This document shows positions 27,184 to 36,449 of a stretch of DNA of 64,000 nucleotides, piece by piece. A program made the position numbers and the translations under genes. Source of the DNA: Phyllobacterium myrsinacearum (GTDB taxonomy: Bacteria > Pseudomonadota > Alphaproteobacteria > Rhizobiales > Rhizobiaceae). The notes under the pieces were generated by a model. It did no database searches. It was not told where the DNA came from and worked only from the letters and a program-made list of their open reading frames with translations. The stretch covers positions 248,001 through 312,000 of the forward strand of contig NZ_PVBT01000004.1 of the NCBI RefSeq assembly GCF_002980555.1, written 5' to 3'. How positions within the stretch are numbered: the first letter of the stretch is position 1; each line of letters opens with the position of its first letter.

Positions 27184-28299
27184 ATGGGACCAATATGGGC
27201 CGTCGGCCTGATGACCGGCACCGTACTTGACGGCAACATTGATGTTGCCCTGATCAAAACCGACGGCGAACGCATAGAGGCGTTCGGCGCTTACGCGCTG
27301 ACCCCCTACGACGCATCCGTTCGAGTTCTGCTGGAGGAGACGTTGAACCAGGCCCGTGTCTGGAATTTCAACGGCCCCGAACCGGTGATCTTCCGGCAAG
27401 CCGAAGAGGCGCTGACGCGCGCGCAATCGGCAGCGGTCCAGGATTTGGTCAATGGTGCCGGCCTGACAATGGCCGACATCGGCATCGTCGGGTTTCACGG
27501 CCAGACTGTCCTGCACCGCGCACCGCAAGAAGGCCGTCCCGGTGCAACCCGCCAGCTCGGCGATGGCGAATTGATGAGCGCCATTCTTGGAACGAAAGTC
27601 GCCTATGATTTCCGCTCGGCGGATATGCGCATGGGCGGGCAGGGCGCTCCTTTGTCAGCGGCCTATCATGCCGCGCTGCTGCAGGCTGCCGGGGTTCGAA
27701 ATGACACCGCGATGCTGAACCTGGGCGGTGTCGCGAATGTCACCTGGTGGGACGGCGACGGTGGTTTCATCGCATTTGATACCGGGCCTGCCAATGCGCC
27801 GCTTAATGATTTCGTCAAGTCGAAAGGGCTGGGTGAAATGGATCGCGACGGTGCTCTGGCTTTGGCCGGAACAGTTGACGAAGAACGCCTTTCCAAGCTC
27901 CTGCAGCATCCTTATTTGACAGCCCCTTATCCAAAATCATTGGACCGCTTCGACTTTGGCGCAGAAATGGCCGATGGCCTCAATGCACGGGATGGGGCGG
28001 CACTTCTGTCGGCATTTACCGCATCGGCCGTCGGGAAAGCGCTCGATCTCTTGCCGCAACGGCCCCGGCGGCTGGTGGTTTGCGGAGGCGGCCGCCGCAA
28101 CCCGGCGATCATGGCCATGCTTGCGGATCGTGCCGGCGTCGAAGTTGTGTCCGCCGAAGCCTTGGGTTTGCGCGGCGACGCGGTCGAAGCGGAATGCTTT
28201 GGTTTTCTTGCGGTGCGCGTCCTCAGGGACCTGCCGATCAGTTTTCCGACGACGACAGGCGTTCGCGAGCCTACGTGTGGTGGACGCGTCGCAGGTTAG
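27184..28299 (+). CDS. anmK: Anhydro-N-acetylmuramic acid kinase (AnmK)
   Basis: 371 residues, the usual AnmK length. Opens and phosphorylates 1,6-anhydro-MurNAc to MurNAc-6-phosphate, the substrate of MurQ. Motifs: [20 protein letters not shown] at the N-terminus (canonical GxMSGTSxDG, here with T for S and V for S), [12 protein letters not shown] near residue 101, [10 protein letters not shown] near 181, [12 protein letters not shown] near 197 and [12 protein letters not shown] near 298. Last gene of the murQ-transporter unit; its stop directly abuts the stop of the convergent GNAT gene. Confidence 0.93.
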   Translation: MGPIWAVGLMTGTVLDGNIDVALIKTDGERIEAFGAYALTPYDASVRVLLEETLNQARVWNFNGPEPVIFRQAEEALTRAQSAAVQDLVNGAGLTMADIGIVGFHGQTVLHRAPQEGRPGATRQLGDGELMSAILGTKVAYDFRSADMRMGGQGAPLSAAYHAALLQAAGVRNDTAMLNLGGVANVTWWDGDGGFIAFDTGPANAPLNDFVKSKGLGEMDRDGALALAGTVDEERLSKLLQHPYLTAPYPKSLDRFDFGAEMADGLNARDGAALLSAFTASAVGKALDLLPQRPRRLVVCGGGRRNPAIMAMLADRAGVEVVSAEALGLRGDAVEAECFGFLAVRVLRDLPISFPTTTGVREPTCGGRVAG

Positions 28300-28719
28300 T
28301 CAGAGCCGTTTCTGCAGGAAGATGCGGTTACGCCCCATCGGAAAATCAGGCAGGGTGGCAAAGGTCTGGTATCCCTGCTTCAGGTAAGTCTTCGCGGCAC
28401 TTGGATTGAAGGTATCAATATAAGCGCCATGGCATCCGCGTTTCGCCGCTTCTCGTTCTGCGACAGCAAGCATTCTGCCTGCCATGTGCTGTCCGCGAAA
28501 ACTCTCATCCACCCACAACCATTGGATATAGAGCCATCCCCACGCGGTGTAGCCCGATATTCCACCGACAACCCTATCGCTTTCATCGCGCACAAAGACC
28601 GCAAGTGGCATTCTCTGGCTCGGTCCGACATCGCTGTCGTTGAATGCCGTCAGCTGATCTCCCAGGAATTTGAGATCGGTTGGCGAGGGAGTTTCTGTGA
28701 CTTCGAGATGGATGTTCAT
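28300..28719 (-). CDS. GNAT family N-acetyltransferase (next to AnmK)
   Basis: 139 residues with the GNAT acetyl-CoA site: LYIQWLWVDESFRGQHMAGR (residues about 63-82) contains the Q/RxxGxG/A-type loop, followed by the helix and AYIDTFNPSAAKTYLKQGYQ, the usual strand-helix. Target unknown. Convergent with anmK with zero bases between the stops. Its upstream region contains the same paired boxes as murA and murQ, so it may be co-regulated with the peptidoglycan salvage genes; amino-sugar or muropeptide amine acetylation is a possibility. Confidence 0.85.
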   Translation of the reverse strand: MNIHLEVTETPSPTDLKFLGDQLTAFNDSDVGPSQRMPLAVFVRDESDRVVGGISGYTAWGWLYIQWLWVDESFRGQHMAGRMLAVAEREAAKRGCHGAYIDTFNPSAAKTYLKQGYQTFATLPDFPMGRNRIFLQKRL

Positions 28720-28757
28720 TCTACCGCATGGATAAGTCAGATCAGTAACATCACGCT

Positions 28758-28804
28758 AGAATAATAAATTCCTGATTTCAATGTTTTGTGGATATTTTAT
28801 TCCT
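28758..28804. promoter_or_regulatory. Candidate MurR operator pair upstream of the GNAT gene
   Basis: AGAATAATAAATTCCT at 28758-28773 differs from the murA box 1 at one of 16 positions. A second, weaker copy TGGATATTTTATTCCT at 28789-28804 starts 31 bases further on. The pair lies 39-85 bases upstream of the GNAT start on the minus strand. The remaining gap to 28934 holds no visible gene. Confidence 0.55.
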
Positions 28805-28934
28805 TTCTGCAAAGAGCGTTCATACTGATCCCACTTTGCCCAATGCGGCCCTCAGCCGTGGTTGATCATGCTGTGACGCACCGCCGTATCGGCGTGAAAA
28901 CGCGTGACGCAAACCACCCAACTGCCCATATCCG

Positions 28935-30017
28935 TCACACGAGCGTGATGATGTGTGGCAGGCGAGCACCCGCTACCACATTGCCATCGGCCGCAAAAAG
29001 ATGGGCCTTGGCCGGATCAAAAAATGCCTCCAGCGTTTCTCCAACTGCAACCTGTCCATCGAGAACAACCGTAATGGTTTGTCCGTTCGCCGCGGTCGCG
29101 TAGACCACGGTTTGACCGCCCAGGCTCTCGACCAGCACGACTTTCAGCGAACCGAGGGCGGCACCGGTGTCTGGGTCAATGCTGATATGTTCAGGGCGGA
29201 TACCCAGTGTCATCGGCACGTCCCGCCCCCCGCCCGCTGCTGATCCCGTTATGTCGGCATCGGCCTCGATCCCAGCGGCAGAGATCTGCAGGAAGTTCAT
29301 TTTCGGCGAGCCGATAAAGCCGGCGACAAACAGGTTGCGCGGATGATTGTACAGATCAAGGGGCGCACCGACCTGTTCGATCCTGCCATCGCGCAGGACA
29401 ACGATCTTGTCCGCCATGGTCATCGCCTCGACCTGGTCATGGGTGACGTAGATGGTGGTGTTGCCCAGTCGCTGCTGGAGTTTGGCGATCTCCACGCGCA
29501 TCTGGACCCGCAGCTCCGCGTCCAGGTTTGACAGGGGTTCATCGAACAGGAAGATTTTCGGCTCGCGCACAATGGCGCGGCCAATGGCAACACGCTGACG
29601 CTGCCCGCCGGAGAGCTGCTTCGGCTTGCGGTTCAACAGCGGTTCAATTTGCAGGATCTCAGCGGCCCGCTGCACCCGTTTTGCTATTTCAGCCCGCGGC
29701 AGCCGTGCCGTTTCAAGACCAAAGGCAAGATTTTTGTAGACGCTCATATGGGGGTAGAGCGCGTATGACTGGAAAACCATCGCAATCCCCCGCTCTGACG
29801 GCGTGACGGCATTCATGCGCTCGCCGTCAATCAGCAGATCCCCGTCGCTGATGGCTTCGAGACCTGCAATCATCCGCAGCAATGTCGACTTGCCGCAACC
29901 GGACGGACCGACGAAGACAGTGAATTCGCCGGGATCGATCGTCAGGTTCACCCCGTGGATGACCTGCAGATTGCCGTAGCTCTTTACAACATTCTGGAGC
30001 TCAACTGCGGTTGCCAT
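28935..30017 (-). CDS. Sugar ABC transporter ATPase (UgpC/MsmK/MalK type)
   Basis: 360 residues: Walker A GPSGCGKS near residue 39, [16 protein letters not shown]-loop, [30 protein letters not shown] Walker [11 protein letters not shown], then a TOBE regulatory domain from about 240 ([10 protein letters not shown]). The start at 30017 ([15 protein letters not shown]) fits the family. It is the last gene of a six-gene operon and powers the MalF/MalG-like permeases upstream. Confidence 0.94.
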   Translation of the reverse strand: MATAVELQNVVKSYGNLQVIHGVNLTIDPGEFTVFVGPSGCGKSTLLRMIAGLEAISDGDLLIDGERMNAVTPSERGIAMVFQSYALYPHMSVYKNLAFGLETARLPRAEIAKRVQRAAEILQIEPLLNRKPKQLSGGQRQRVAIGRAIVREPKIFLFDEPLSNLDAELRVQMRVEIAKLQQRLGNTTIYVTHDQVEAMTMADKIVVLRDGRIEQVGAPLDLYNHPRNLFVAGFIGSPKMNFLQISAAGIEADADITGSAAGGGRDVPMTLGIRPEHISIDPDTGAALGSLKVVLVESLGGQTVVYATAANGQTITVVLDGQVAVGETLEAFFDPAKAHLFAADGNVVAGARLPHIITLV

Positions 30018-31113
30018 GCGGCACCTCATCTGTCTGCCGGAATGCGGCTGGAATCCAGCTTTCATAGTTCGGGTGGTCGTTCGGAATCGGCAACTCCACG
30101 TCCTGATGCGTCAGTGATGAATAGTAGAATGCGGTGACCAATTCGAGTGCCCTGCGTGAATCGGCGCTTGTCACCGGAAGCGCGCTGCCATTTTCAAGCG
30201 CATCGAAGAACCGTGCCATTTGTGTTTGGAAGCGCGACGGAACATGTTTCCAGTCTTTGAGCAGGGCGTCGATCTTGTCCTTCGTTGCCTGATCCCGCGG
30301 CAGGATAACCCAGGGTTTTGCGCCGGGGTTATAGGCTTCATGGTCGCTTTCGAACGTTACATGCTCGAAGGTGAGACGGATACGGGTGATTTCATCGGCC
30401 GAGCCCAGAGTGGCGGTGAAGCTGGCAAGCGCGCCGTTGGTCAGTTCAATCGAGGCAGTGACGCAGTCTTCCACCTCGATCTTGTTGACCCGGGTGGCGA
30501 CCCGGCCAAACAGACGTTTGATATCGCCCATTAGATAATTGAACAGATCATGCTGATGGATGGCGTGCGTCATCAGCACGCCGCCGAGTTCCGTCGCCCA
30601 TTTGCCGCGCCACGGCACCTCGTAGTAGTCCGGTCCGCGCGTCCAGAATGTTTCGACGGAACCGATGAACGGTTTTCCCGCGATGCCGGCGTCGATAATG
30701 GCCTTTGCCTGCTCGATCCCATCACCAAAGCGGTACTGGAACACTGGCATCAGGCGGCCCTTGGACAATTTCTCCTGGGCGATAACCTGGTCCACCTCGG
30801 ACAGCGACCCGACGAGGGGCTTCTCGCAGATGACGTGTTTTCCCGCCTTCAGCGCTTTCATGACCATCGGGAAGTGTAGTTTCGGCGGCGTGCAGATATC
30901 GATGATATCAAGATCATCCATGGCCAGCAGGTCGTCGAAATCAGCAATCCGGCGCTCGACGGAGAATTCATCCGCAAGCGCGTGCATTTTTTTCTCGTCA
31001 ATGTCGCAGATGGCGAGAAGCCTGAATTTGTCGGCATTGGGAACATATCCCTCGACAATATGGCTTCTGCCGATACCGCATCCGACGACGGCGACTGTTC
31101 TGAGGCGTGTCAT
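30001..31113 (-). CDS. Gfo/Idh/MocA family oxidoreductase (first of tandem pair)
   Basis: 370 residues: Rossmann domain with [17 protein letters not shown] near residue 6, DIDEKKM, and the conserved [15 protein letters not shown] catalytic-lysine motif near 94, then an alpha/beta substrate domain ([29 protein letters not shown]-like His motif [10 protein letters not shown] near 180). Probably oxidises a sugar, inositol or sugar acid with NAD(P). Start set at 31113, where ATG overlaps the stop of the next oxidoreductase gene (four bases). It also overlaps the start of the ATPase gene by 17 bases. Confidence 0.9.
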   Translation of the reverse strand: MTRLRTVAVVGCGIGRSHIVEGYVPNADKFRLLAICDIDEKKMHALADEFSVERRIADFDDLLAMDDLDIIDICTPPKLHFPMVMKALKAGKHVICEKPLVGSLSEVDQVIAQEKLSKGRLMPVFQYRFGDGIEQAKAIIDAGIAGKPFIGSVETFWTRGPDYYEVPWRGKWATELGGVLMTHAIHQHDLFNYLMGDIKRLFGRVATRVNKIEVEDCVTASIELTNGALASFTATLGSADEITRIRLTFEHVTFESDHEAYNPGAKPWVILPRDQATKDKIDALLKDWKHVPSRFQTQMARFFDALENGSALPVTSADSRRALELVTAFYYSSLTHQDVELPIPNDHPNYESWIPAAFRQTDEVPHGNRS

Positions 31114-32129
31114 TGATTCCACTCCGTACCGCGCTCGGCCAGTTGCTGAGCGGTCAAGGCAAGTTTCATGGCGTTGAAGCATCGTTCCTGCGGCATGGCC
31201 GTTTCGGTCTGGTTGCGCACGTCATCAAGGAATTGCCGTCCAAAGGGCAGATCGACGGCCGTACAGTCCATATGCTGGACGCCGTCCGCGTTGACCAGGA
31301 AAAGGTGGTCCGTGCCAGGGCGTCCATTGATGTCGATATATTTGCGAAGCTCAATATATCCTTCCGTGCCGAGGATGGTCAGGCGGCCATCGCCCCAGGT
31401 GGGAAGTCCCTGCGGTGTGAACCAGTCAACGCGGACATAGCCGGATGTACGTTCTGTCTTCATATGGACATCGCCGATGTCCTGCAGGCCGGGCCGACCG
31501 GCATTGCCCCGGTTGGCAACGGTGGCCGAAATGATTTCCCCGTCGATCGCATTGGAAAAGAATAGAAACTGTTCAAACTGGTGGCTGGCGATATCGCAGA
31601 GAATTCCGCCGTATTGTGCTCTGTCAAAGAACCAGTCGGGCCGGTGATTGTTGCGGATGGCGTGGGGGCCGAGACCGACGGTGTTGATAACCTCGCCAAT
31701 CGCTCCTTGAGCAACAAGGCTGCCCGCCTTGACCGTCGCCGGCACCTCAAAATGCTCGGAATACAGGACGCTGTATATTCGCCCGGTGGCCTTCTGGACC
31801 GCCCGAATGTCGGACAATTGTTCGAAACTAGTCATTCCCGGCTTGTCGGAGAGGACATCCTTTCCGTGCTGCATCGCGGCAATTGATATTGCGGCGCGCT
31901 CGGCGGGAATTGCGGCAGTGGTTATGATCTGGATGGACGGGTCCTCGAAAATCGCGCGCGGATCGGAAACGCGCCGGGCTTCCGGAAACTTGCTGGAAAA
32001 TGCGGTGGCAAGATCATCTTCCTGCGCATGGAAGGAGACAAAACGCGCTCCCGCCCGTTTCAGGCACTCAACCTGACCGTAGATATGGCTGTGATTGATG
32101 CCAATGGCTGCAAAATTCAGATGGGACAT
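31110..32129 (-). CDS. Gfo/Idh/MocA family oxidoreductase (second of tandem pair)
   Basis: 339 residues. N-terminal FAAIGINHSHIYGQVE is a variant dinucleotide site, seen in the branch that starts with a GINHxHIY motif, and DKPGMTSFEQLSDI near residue 96 is the catalytic-lysine region. The C-terminal domain includes HQFEQFLFFSNAIDGE. The pair of dehydrogenases in one operon suggests sequential oxidation, epimerisation by oxidation-reduction, or an alpha-glycoside oxidative cleavage of the imported sugar; sequence does not decide. Starts 3 bases after the MalG-like gene. Confidence 0.88.
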   Translation of the reverse strand: MSHLNFAAIGINHSHIYGQVECLKRAGARFVSFHAQEDDLATAFSSKFPEARRVSDPRAIFEDPSIQIITTAAIPAERAAISIAAMQHGKDVLSDKPGMTSFEQLSDIRAVQKATGRIYSVLYSEHFEVPATVKAGSLVAQGAIGEVINTVGLGPHAIRNNHRPDWFFDRAQYGGILCDIASHQFEQFLFFSNAIDGEIISATVANRGNAGRPGLQDIGDVHMKTERTSGYVRVDWFTPQGLPTWGDGRLTILGTEGYIELRKYIDINGRPGTDHLFLVNADGVQHMDCTAVDLPFGRQFLDDVRNQTETAMPQERCFNAMKLALTAQQLAERGTEWNQ

Positions 32130-32132
32130 GGC

Positions 32133-33017
32133 TTATCGTTTCATTCCTGTGGTTGCGATGCCTTCGATCAGAAGACGCTGGAAGAAGAGGAAAAAGGCGA
32201 AGATTGGCACAAGGGACAGAACCGACATGGCAAAGAGGCTGCCGTAGTCGGAAATGCCGGTTGAGTCCGTGAAAGTGCGAAGCCCCAGCATCACGGTGTA
32301 TTGCCGCATGTCGCTGAGATAGATGAGGGGGCCGACGAAATCGTCCCACGTCCAGATGAAGGTGAAGATTGCTGCGGTCGCCAGCACCGGCGTTGAAAGC
32401 GGCAGGATAATCTTCCAGTAAATCCGCCAGGGCGAACAGCCGTCCATCATGGCGGCCTCGTCCAGCTCTCTGGGCAGCCCGCGGAAGAACTGCACCATCA
32501 GGAAGATGAAGAAGGCGTCGGCCGCGAGAAATTTCGGGACAACCAGCGGTAGGATGGTGTTCACCCAGTCCAGGTGCCGGAACAGCACATATTGCGGGAT
32601 GAGCGTGACCTGATAGGGCAGCATCATGGTCATCAGCATGAGGGCGAACCAGAAGCTGCGCCCCCGGAACTCCAGCCTGGCAAAGGCGTAAGCCGCCATG
32701 GAGCAACTGAGCACGTTGCCCGCCACCGACAACAGCGCAATAACGAGCGAGTTCTTGAAGAAGGTCTCGAAACCAACCTTCAGTCCGCTCCATCCACGGA
32801 CATAGGCGTCAAAACGACAGGATGACGGCCAGATGCTGACCGATGTGAATATCTCCTGCTCGGGACGGCAGGAGGCTGCCAGCATCCACAGAAGCGGATA
32901 CAGCATCACCACGCAGGCGATGATCAGGACGATATGCGTTGCGCCCAATGTCAGATATTTTCGCGCGTTCTGTGACGCTTCTGGCGCTACAGCCGGTTGC
33001 TTTGCGGTGTCAGTCAT
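32133..33017 (-). CDS. Sugar ABC transporter permease, MalG-like
   Basis: 294 residues with six predicted helices (first THIVLIIACVVMLYPLLWML) and the EAA loop FRGLPRELDEAAMMDGCSPW near residue 193, typical of MalG. Start at 33017 (MTDTAKQP) overlaps the end of the MalF-like gene by 8 bases. Partner of the MalF-like permease. Confidence 0.93.
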   Translation of the reverse strand: MTDTAKQPAVAPEASQNARKYLTLGATHIVLIIACVVMLYPLLWMLAASCRPEQEIFTSVSIWPSSCRFDAYVRGWSGLKVGFETFFKNSLVIALLSVAGNVLSCSMAAYAFARLEFRGRSFWFALMLMTMMLPYQVTLIPQYVLFRHLDWVNTILPLVVPKFLAADAFFIFLMVQFFRGLPRELDEAAMMDGCSPWRIYWKIILPLSTPVLATAAIFTFIWTWDDFVGPLIYLSDMRQYTVMLGLRTFTDSTGISDYGSLFAMSVLSLVPIFAFFLFFQRLLIEGIATTGMKR

Positions 33018-33954
33018 AGTGCACCCAATACTTTGCTGTGAGGAAGGCAAAGGCGGTGAAGATCGCAACGAGCGCAAGAAGAACCCAGGCAAGCGCCGAG
33101 GCGTAGCCCATGCGGAAGAAACCGAATGCCTCCTGATAGAGGTAAAGCGTATAGAACAGGGTCGAGTTGATGGGATTGCCGGTGCCGCCGGAGATAATGA
33201 AGGCCGGCGTAAAGTTCTTGAACGCTTCTATGGTCTGAATGATCGCATTGAAGAAAACCACCGGGGACAGCAGGGGCAAAGTGATCTTGATGAACTGCCG
33301 CCAGCGTCCGGCACCATCAAGGCTGGCAGCCTCGTACACATCTGCAGGAATTTGCCGCAGGCCAGCGAGAAAAATGATCATCGGCGAGCCAAACTGCCAA
33401 ACCGACAGGATGATAAGCGTCCAGAGGGAATAGGAGGGATTGGATATCCAGCTTGGCCCGGCTATGCCGAACAGCGCCAGAAATTTGTTGACCAGCCCGT
33501 TGCCCGCAAAAATTTGCCGCCAGAGTATGGCGATTGCCACGCTGGCTCCCAAAAGCGACGGCAGGTAGAACAGGGCGCGGTAGATCGGCAAGCCCTTCAT
33601 GCCGCGGTTGAGCAACAGGGCGACGGTCAAGGCCGCGATCAGTTTCAGCGGCACGGAGAGGACGACGAAGAACAGGGTGACGCGCATGGACGTCATGAAT
33701 TTCGGATCGGTCGTGAACATGCGGATGTAGTTGCTGGCGCCGACCCATTTGGGATCGGTCAACAGATCGAAGTTTGTGAATGACAGATAGAAGGACCAGA
33801 TCATCGGCCCGACTGACAAGCCGAAGAAACCAATGAACCAGGGAGCCAGGAACAGATAGCCGTAGCGTTCCCTGGAGCCAAAACCGCGTGACAGCTCTCC
33901 TGTCGCTGCCCGCCGGTTTGTGCGGGCAGCTGGATCAGAGGCGGTGATGTCCAT
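33010..33954 (-). CDS. Sugar ABC transporter permease, MalF-like
   Basis: 314 residues; first helix YLFLAPWFIGFFGLSVGPMI near residue 33, then PxWISNPSYS-type periplasmic loop and the EAA motif LRQIPADVYEAASLDGAGRW near 208. Situated 2 bases after the solute-binding gene stop. Forms the translocation pathway for a mono- or oligosaccharide. Confidence 0.93.
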   Translation of the reverse strand: MDITASDPAARTNRRAATGELSRGFGSRERYGYLFLAPWFIGFFGLSVGPMIWSFYLSFTNFDLLTDPKWVGASNYIRMFTTDPKFMTSMRVTLFFVVLSVPLKLIAALTVALLLNRGMKGLPIYRALFYLPSLLGASVAIAILWRQIFAGNGLVNKFLALFGIAGPSWISNPSYSLWTLIILSVWQFGSPMIIFLAGLRQIPADVYEAASLDGAGRWRQFIKITLPLLSPVVFFNAIIQTIEAFKNFTPAFIISGGTGNPINSTLFYTLYLYQEAFGFFRMGYASALAWVLLALVAIFTAFAFLTAKYWVHYD

Positions 33955-33956
33955 GG

Positions 33957-35246
33957 TCAGCCCCTGCTCAGCAGATCATTGGCAAGTGCGACAAATTCAG
34001 GCCCGGCCTTTTCGGGTGTCTTGGTCCCGAATGCGACTTCCTGGCTGAGGGTTCTGAGGACAGAGAGTTCGATCTCCCCTGCAGCTTTCGGCGGCGACGG
34101 AGGGATTGGTCCAAGCAGGTCACCGAGATTGGTGACGAAGTCGAGTGCCATCCGGCTGTTTTCGTTGAGCGTCGCTGCAATGGCCTCGCGCGCGGCAGCC
34201 GAACAGGGGATGCCCCGCTCCGTACCGAGCAGCTTGGCAGCATCAGGGTCGCTGACAAAAAAGCTGATGAACTTGGCCGCTGCCGCCTTTTGCTTGGATG
34301 AACCGGCGACGGAGAACAGCATGGCCGGCTTGCGGTAGTGGCCGCCGCCCGTGGTTGCCGCGACGCGCGGATAACCGCACAGTGCGAGCTTGTCTTTGAC
34401 GAGCGCCTGCAAGGCTACTAGCTGGTTGGAGTTTGCAGGAAACATTGCAGCCTTGCCGGTCACAAGCATCGAGGTCTCGAGCGAACCCGTGTCGAGCGCC
34501 TGATCTTCCGCGGTCACGCAGATTCCGGCGTCGCGCAGCTCAGTCCACAATTTGAACCACTGGACAATATCGTCCGCGTCGAATGCAAGTTTGCCGTCTG
34601 CCGTGTAGAGCGCCTTGCCACGCTGCCGCAGCCAGTTTTCCAGAACCGGCTCAAGCCCGGATGTATCTGCAATCGCCCTCATGCCGCCGCGTATATTGGC
34701 TTTCTTGAACGCCGCGCCAATGTCGTGAAGACCGTCATAGGTAAGGGCGTTTGTCGGAACTGCAATACCTGCTTCCTGGAAGGCATCAGTATTGATCATC
34801 GTGGCGCATGAATTCGCCCCGAGACTGATGCCATACAGTTTTCCGCCGACCGAGCCGCCCGCGAGCTGATCCTTGTCGAACTGACCGAGATTGAGCGCGT
34901 CGCCGATGAACTCATCAAGCGGTGCAATCGCCTGACGCGAAGCGTACTCCACGATGTAGCGGTAATCCATCTGCAGCACATCAGGCGCGTTGCCGCCTGC
35001 GGTTTGCGTGGCCAATTTTGGCCAGTAATCGTTCCATGACAGGAACTCGCTTTGAACGCTGCCACCCTCTCTCTTTGCGTAGAGGTCCGCGGCTGCGTTG
35101 GTGACTTGGGCTCGCGTCTGACTTCCCCAGAAGATGAGACGCAGATTACTGCCTTCTGCAAAGGCCATCCGGCTCCCCATGGCTCCCATTGCCAGCCATG
35201 CGCTTGTCGCCTTGAGAAAATGACGCCTGTCGATTTGTCCGTTCAT
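33957..35246 (-). CDS. Sugar ABC transporter substrate-binding protein (family 1) with Tat-like signal
   Basis: 429 residues of the family 1 (MalE/UgpB) class. The N-terminus IDRRHFLKATSAWLAMGAMG has a twin-arginine motif then a hydrophobic stretch to AFA, suggesting Tat export. Internal QSEFLSWNDYWPKLATQTAG and PDVLQMDYRYIVEYASR near residue 75-105 are the family's usual regions. First gene of the operon; the promoter region is shared with a divergent LysR gene. A longer start at 35258 is possible but the Tat motif is best placed from 35246. Confidence 0.92.
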   Translation of the reverse strand: MNGQIDRRHFLKATSAWLAMGAMGSRMAFAEGSNLRLIFWGSQTRAQVTNAAADLYAKREGGSVQSEFLSWNDYWPKLATQTAGGNAPDVLQMDYRYIVEYASRQAIAPLDEFIGDALNLGQFDKDQLAGGSVGGKLYGISLGANSCATMINTDAFQEAGIAVPTNALTYDGLHDIGAAFKKANIRGGMRAIADTSGLEPVLENWLRQRGKALYTADGKLAFDADDIVQWFKLWTELRDAGICVTAEDQALDTGSLETSMLVTGKAAMFPANSNQLVALQALVKDKLALCGYPRVAATTGGGHYRKPAMLFSVAGSSKQKAAAAKFISFFVSDPDAAKLLGTERGIPCSAAAREAIAATLNENSRMALDFVTNLGDLLGPIPPSPPKAAGEIELSVLRTLSQEVAFGTKTPEKAGPEFVALANDLLSRG

Positions 35247-35351
35247 AGTGCCTCCCACTGAAACGAGCCGGCATCGGTCTCCTCACCGGATGACGGCACG
35301 CAACAGTAACAGGTCACCAGACTATGGAAAAATACGAAATGAGCATTGTAT

Positions 35352-35368
35352 TATAGATAAAATCTATA
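35352..35368. promoter_or_regulatory. LysR-type operator between the sugar operon and LysR gene
   Basis: Perfect 7-base inverted repeat TATAGAT (35352-35358) / ATCTATA (35362-35368) with spacer AAA. It contains the LysR consensus T-N11-A (T at 35354, A at 35366). It lies 106 bases before the sugar receptor start and 87 before the LysR start. Confidence 0.62.
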
Positions 35369-35454
35369 TCATGACGCCGAGTCATCATCGTGTGGATGCC
35401 GGAAGCAAACGCGCTGGCAGCCACCTCACCGGTCCTCAGAGGGGAGCAAATGTC

Positions 35455-36378
35455 ATGGACAAGGTACTCCAGCAGTTTCTTGCTATCGCGGAAGCCGGCA
35501 CCATCAGCGGGGCGGCAACCACATTGTTCGTGACCCAGCCCACGCTGACATTCAACATGAAAAAGCTGGAAGATAGCCTTGGTGTGCCCCTGTTTGTGCG
35601 CACCTCGCGCGGCATTACCCTCACCAGTTACGGCGAGACGCTGTATGAAAACACCCGCGTCATGCGCCGCCTCTACGACAATACAATCGCGTCCATCGAG
35701 GAACAGCGCGCGCGCCGCGAACAAGGGCTGAATATCGGCACCGGCTATTCCTGGTGGTCACTTTTCCTCAAGGACCTTATCCTTGATTATCGCCGGAGAA
35801 ATCCAAATGCGCCGATTTATGTGAGCATCGGCAATCAGTTGCGCTGCATGGATCAGTTGCTCTCCGGCGATACTTCCCTTTTCATCGGCCATGAGGTGAA
35901 GGGCATGGCGCGGGATACGGGGACGACCTTCCTCCCGCTGACACAGGTGCACAATGGTTATTTTGTCCGGGCGGGTCACCCACTGCTCGATAAGCCGCGA
36001 AGACTGGCCGAATTGGAGGAGTATCCGGCTGTGGTCAGCAACTCGCCGGAAACACGGCACTTGAGGCTTTTTGGCTACAATGTCAGGGAGCGGGCCGACA
36101 TCGCTTCCAATGCCTACAAGTTTGCGTTTGCCTCCAACTCATTGGCGGCTTGCCTTGATTACATCAAGGAGACGGATGCTGTCTTCTGTCACTCGGCCGT
36201 GATGTCGCACACGTTCAGGCAACGGGACGTCTATCCCGTCATTGTTGAAGACGAGAACGTGCTCGAGCGGTTCAATGTGGGCATTTATGTTCTGCACGAG
36301 CGAATGGAAGACGCGTTTGTCAGCCGGTTGATCGACGATATAAAGGCTGCCGCCGCCCGGGTATTGTCAACAGCTTGA
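35455..36378 (+). CDS. LysR-family transcriptional regulator
   Basis: 307 residues: winged helix at the N-terminus (QFLAIAEAGTISGAATTLFV, QPTLTFNMKKLEDSLGVPLF) and a LysR substrate domain. Start at 35455 because the LTTR helix begins MDKVLQQFLAIAE there; the open frame upstream (to 35248) crosses the operator and is not coding in family terms. Divergent from the sugar operon and upstream of the tail of the opine-like operon; regulation of the former is most likely. LysR control of a sugar ABC operon is less usual than LacI or GntR control. Confidence 0.9.
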   Translation: MDKVLQQFLAIAEAGTISGAATTLFVTQPTLTFNMKKLEDSLGVPLFVRTSRGITLTSYGETLYENTRVMRRLYDNTIASIEEQRARREQGLNIGTGYSWWSLFLKDLILDYRRRNPNAPIYVSIGNQLRCMDQLLSGDTSLFIGHEVKGMARDTGTTFLPLTQVHNGYFVRAGHPLLDKPRRLAELEEYPAVVSNSPETRHLRLFGYNVRERADIASNAYKFAFASNSLAACLDYIKETDAVFCHSAVMSHTFRQRDVYPVIVEDENVLERFNVGIYVLHERMEDAFVSRLIDDIKAAAARVLSTA

Positions 36379-36449
36379 TGGTACGGGCCTCCTTGTCCAT
36401 CAAAGCAGTGAGCGCAGCCTGATCCATGCCGCGCTCACTACGCCATGGA

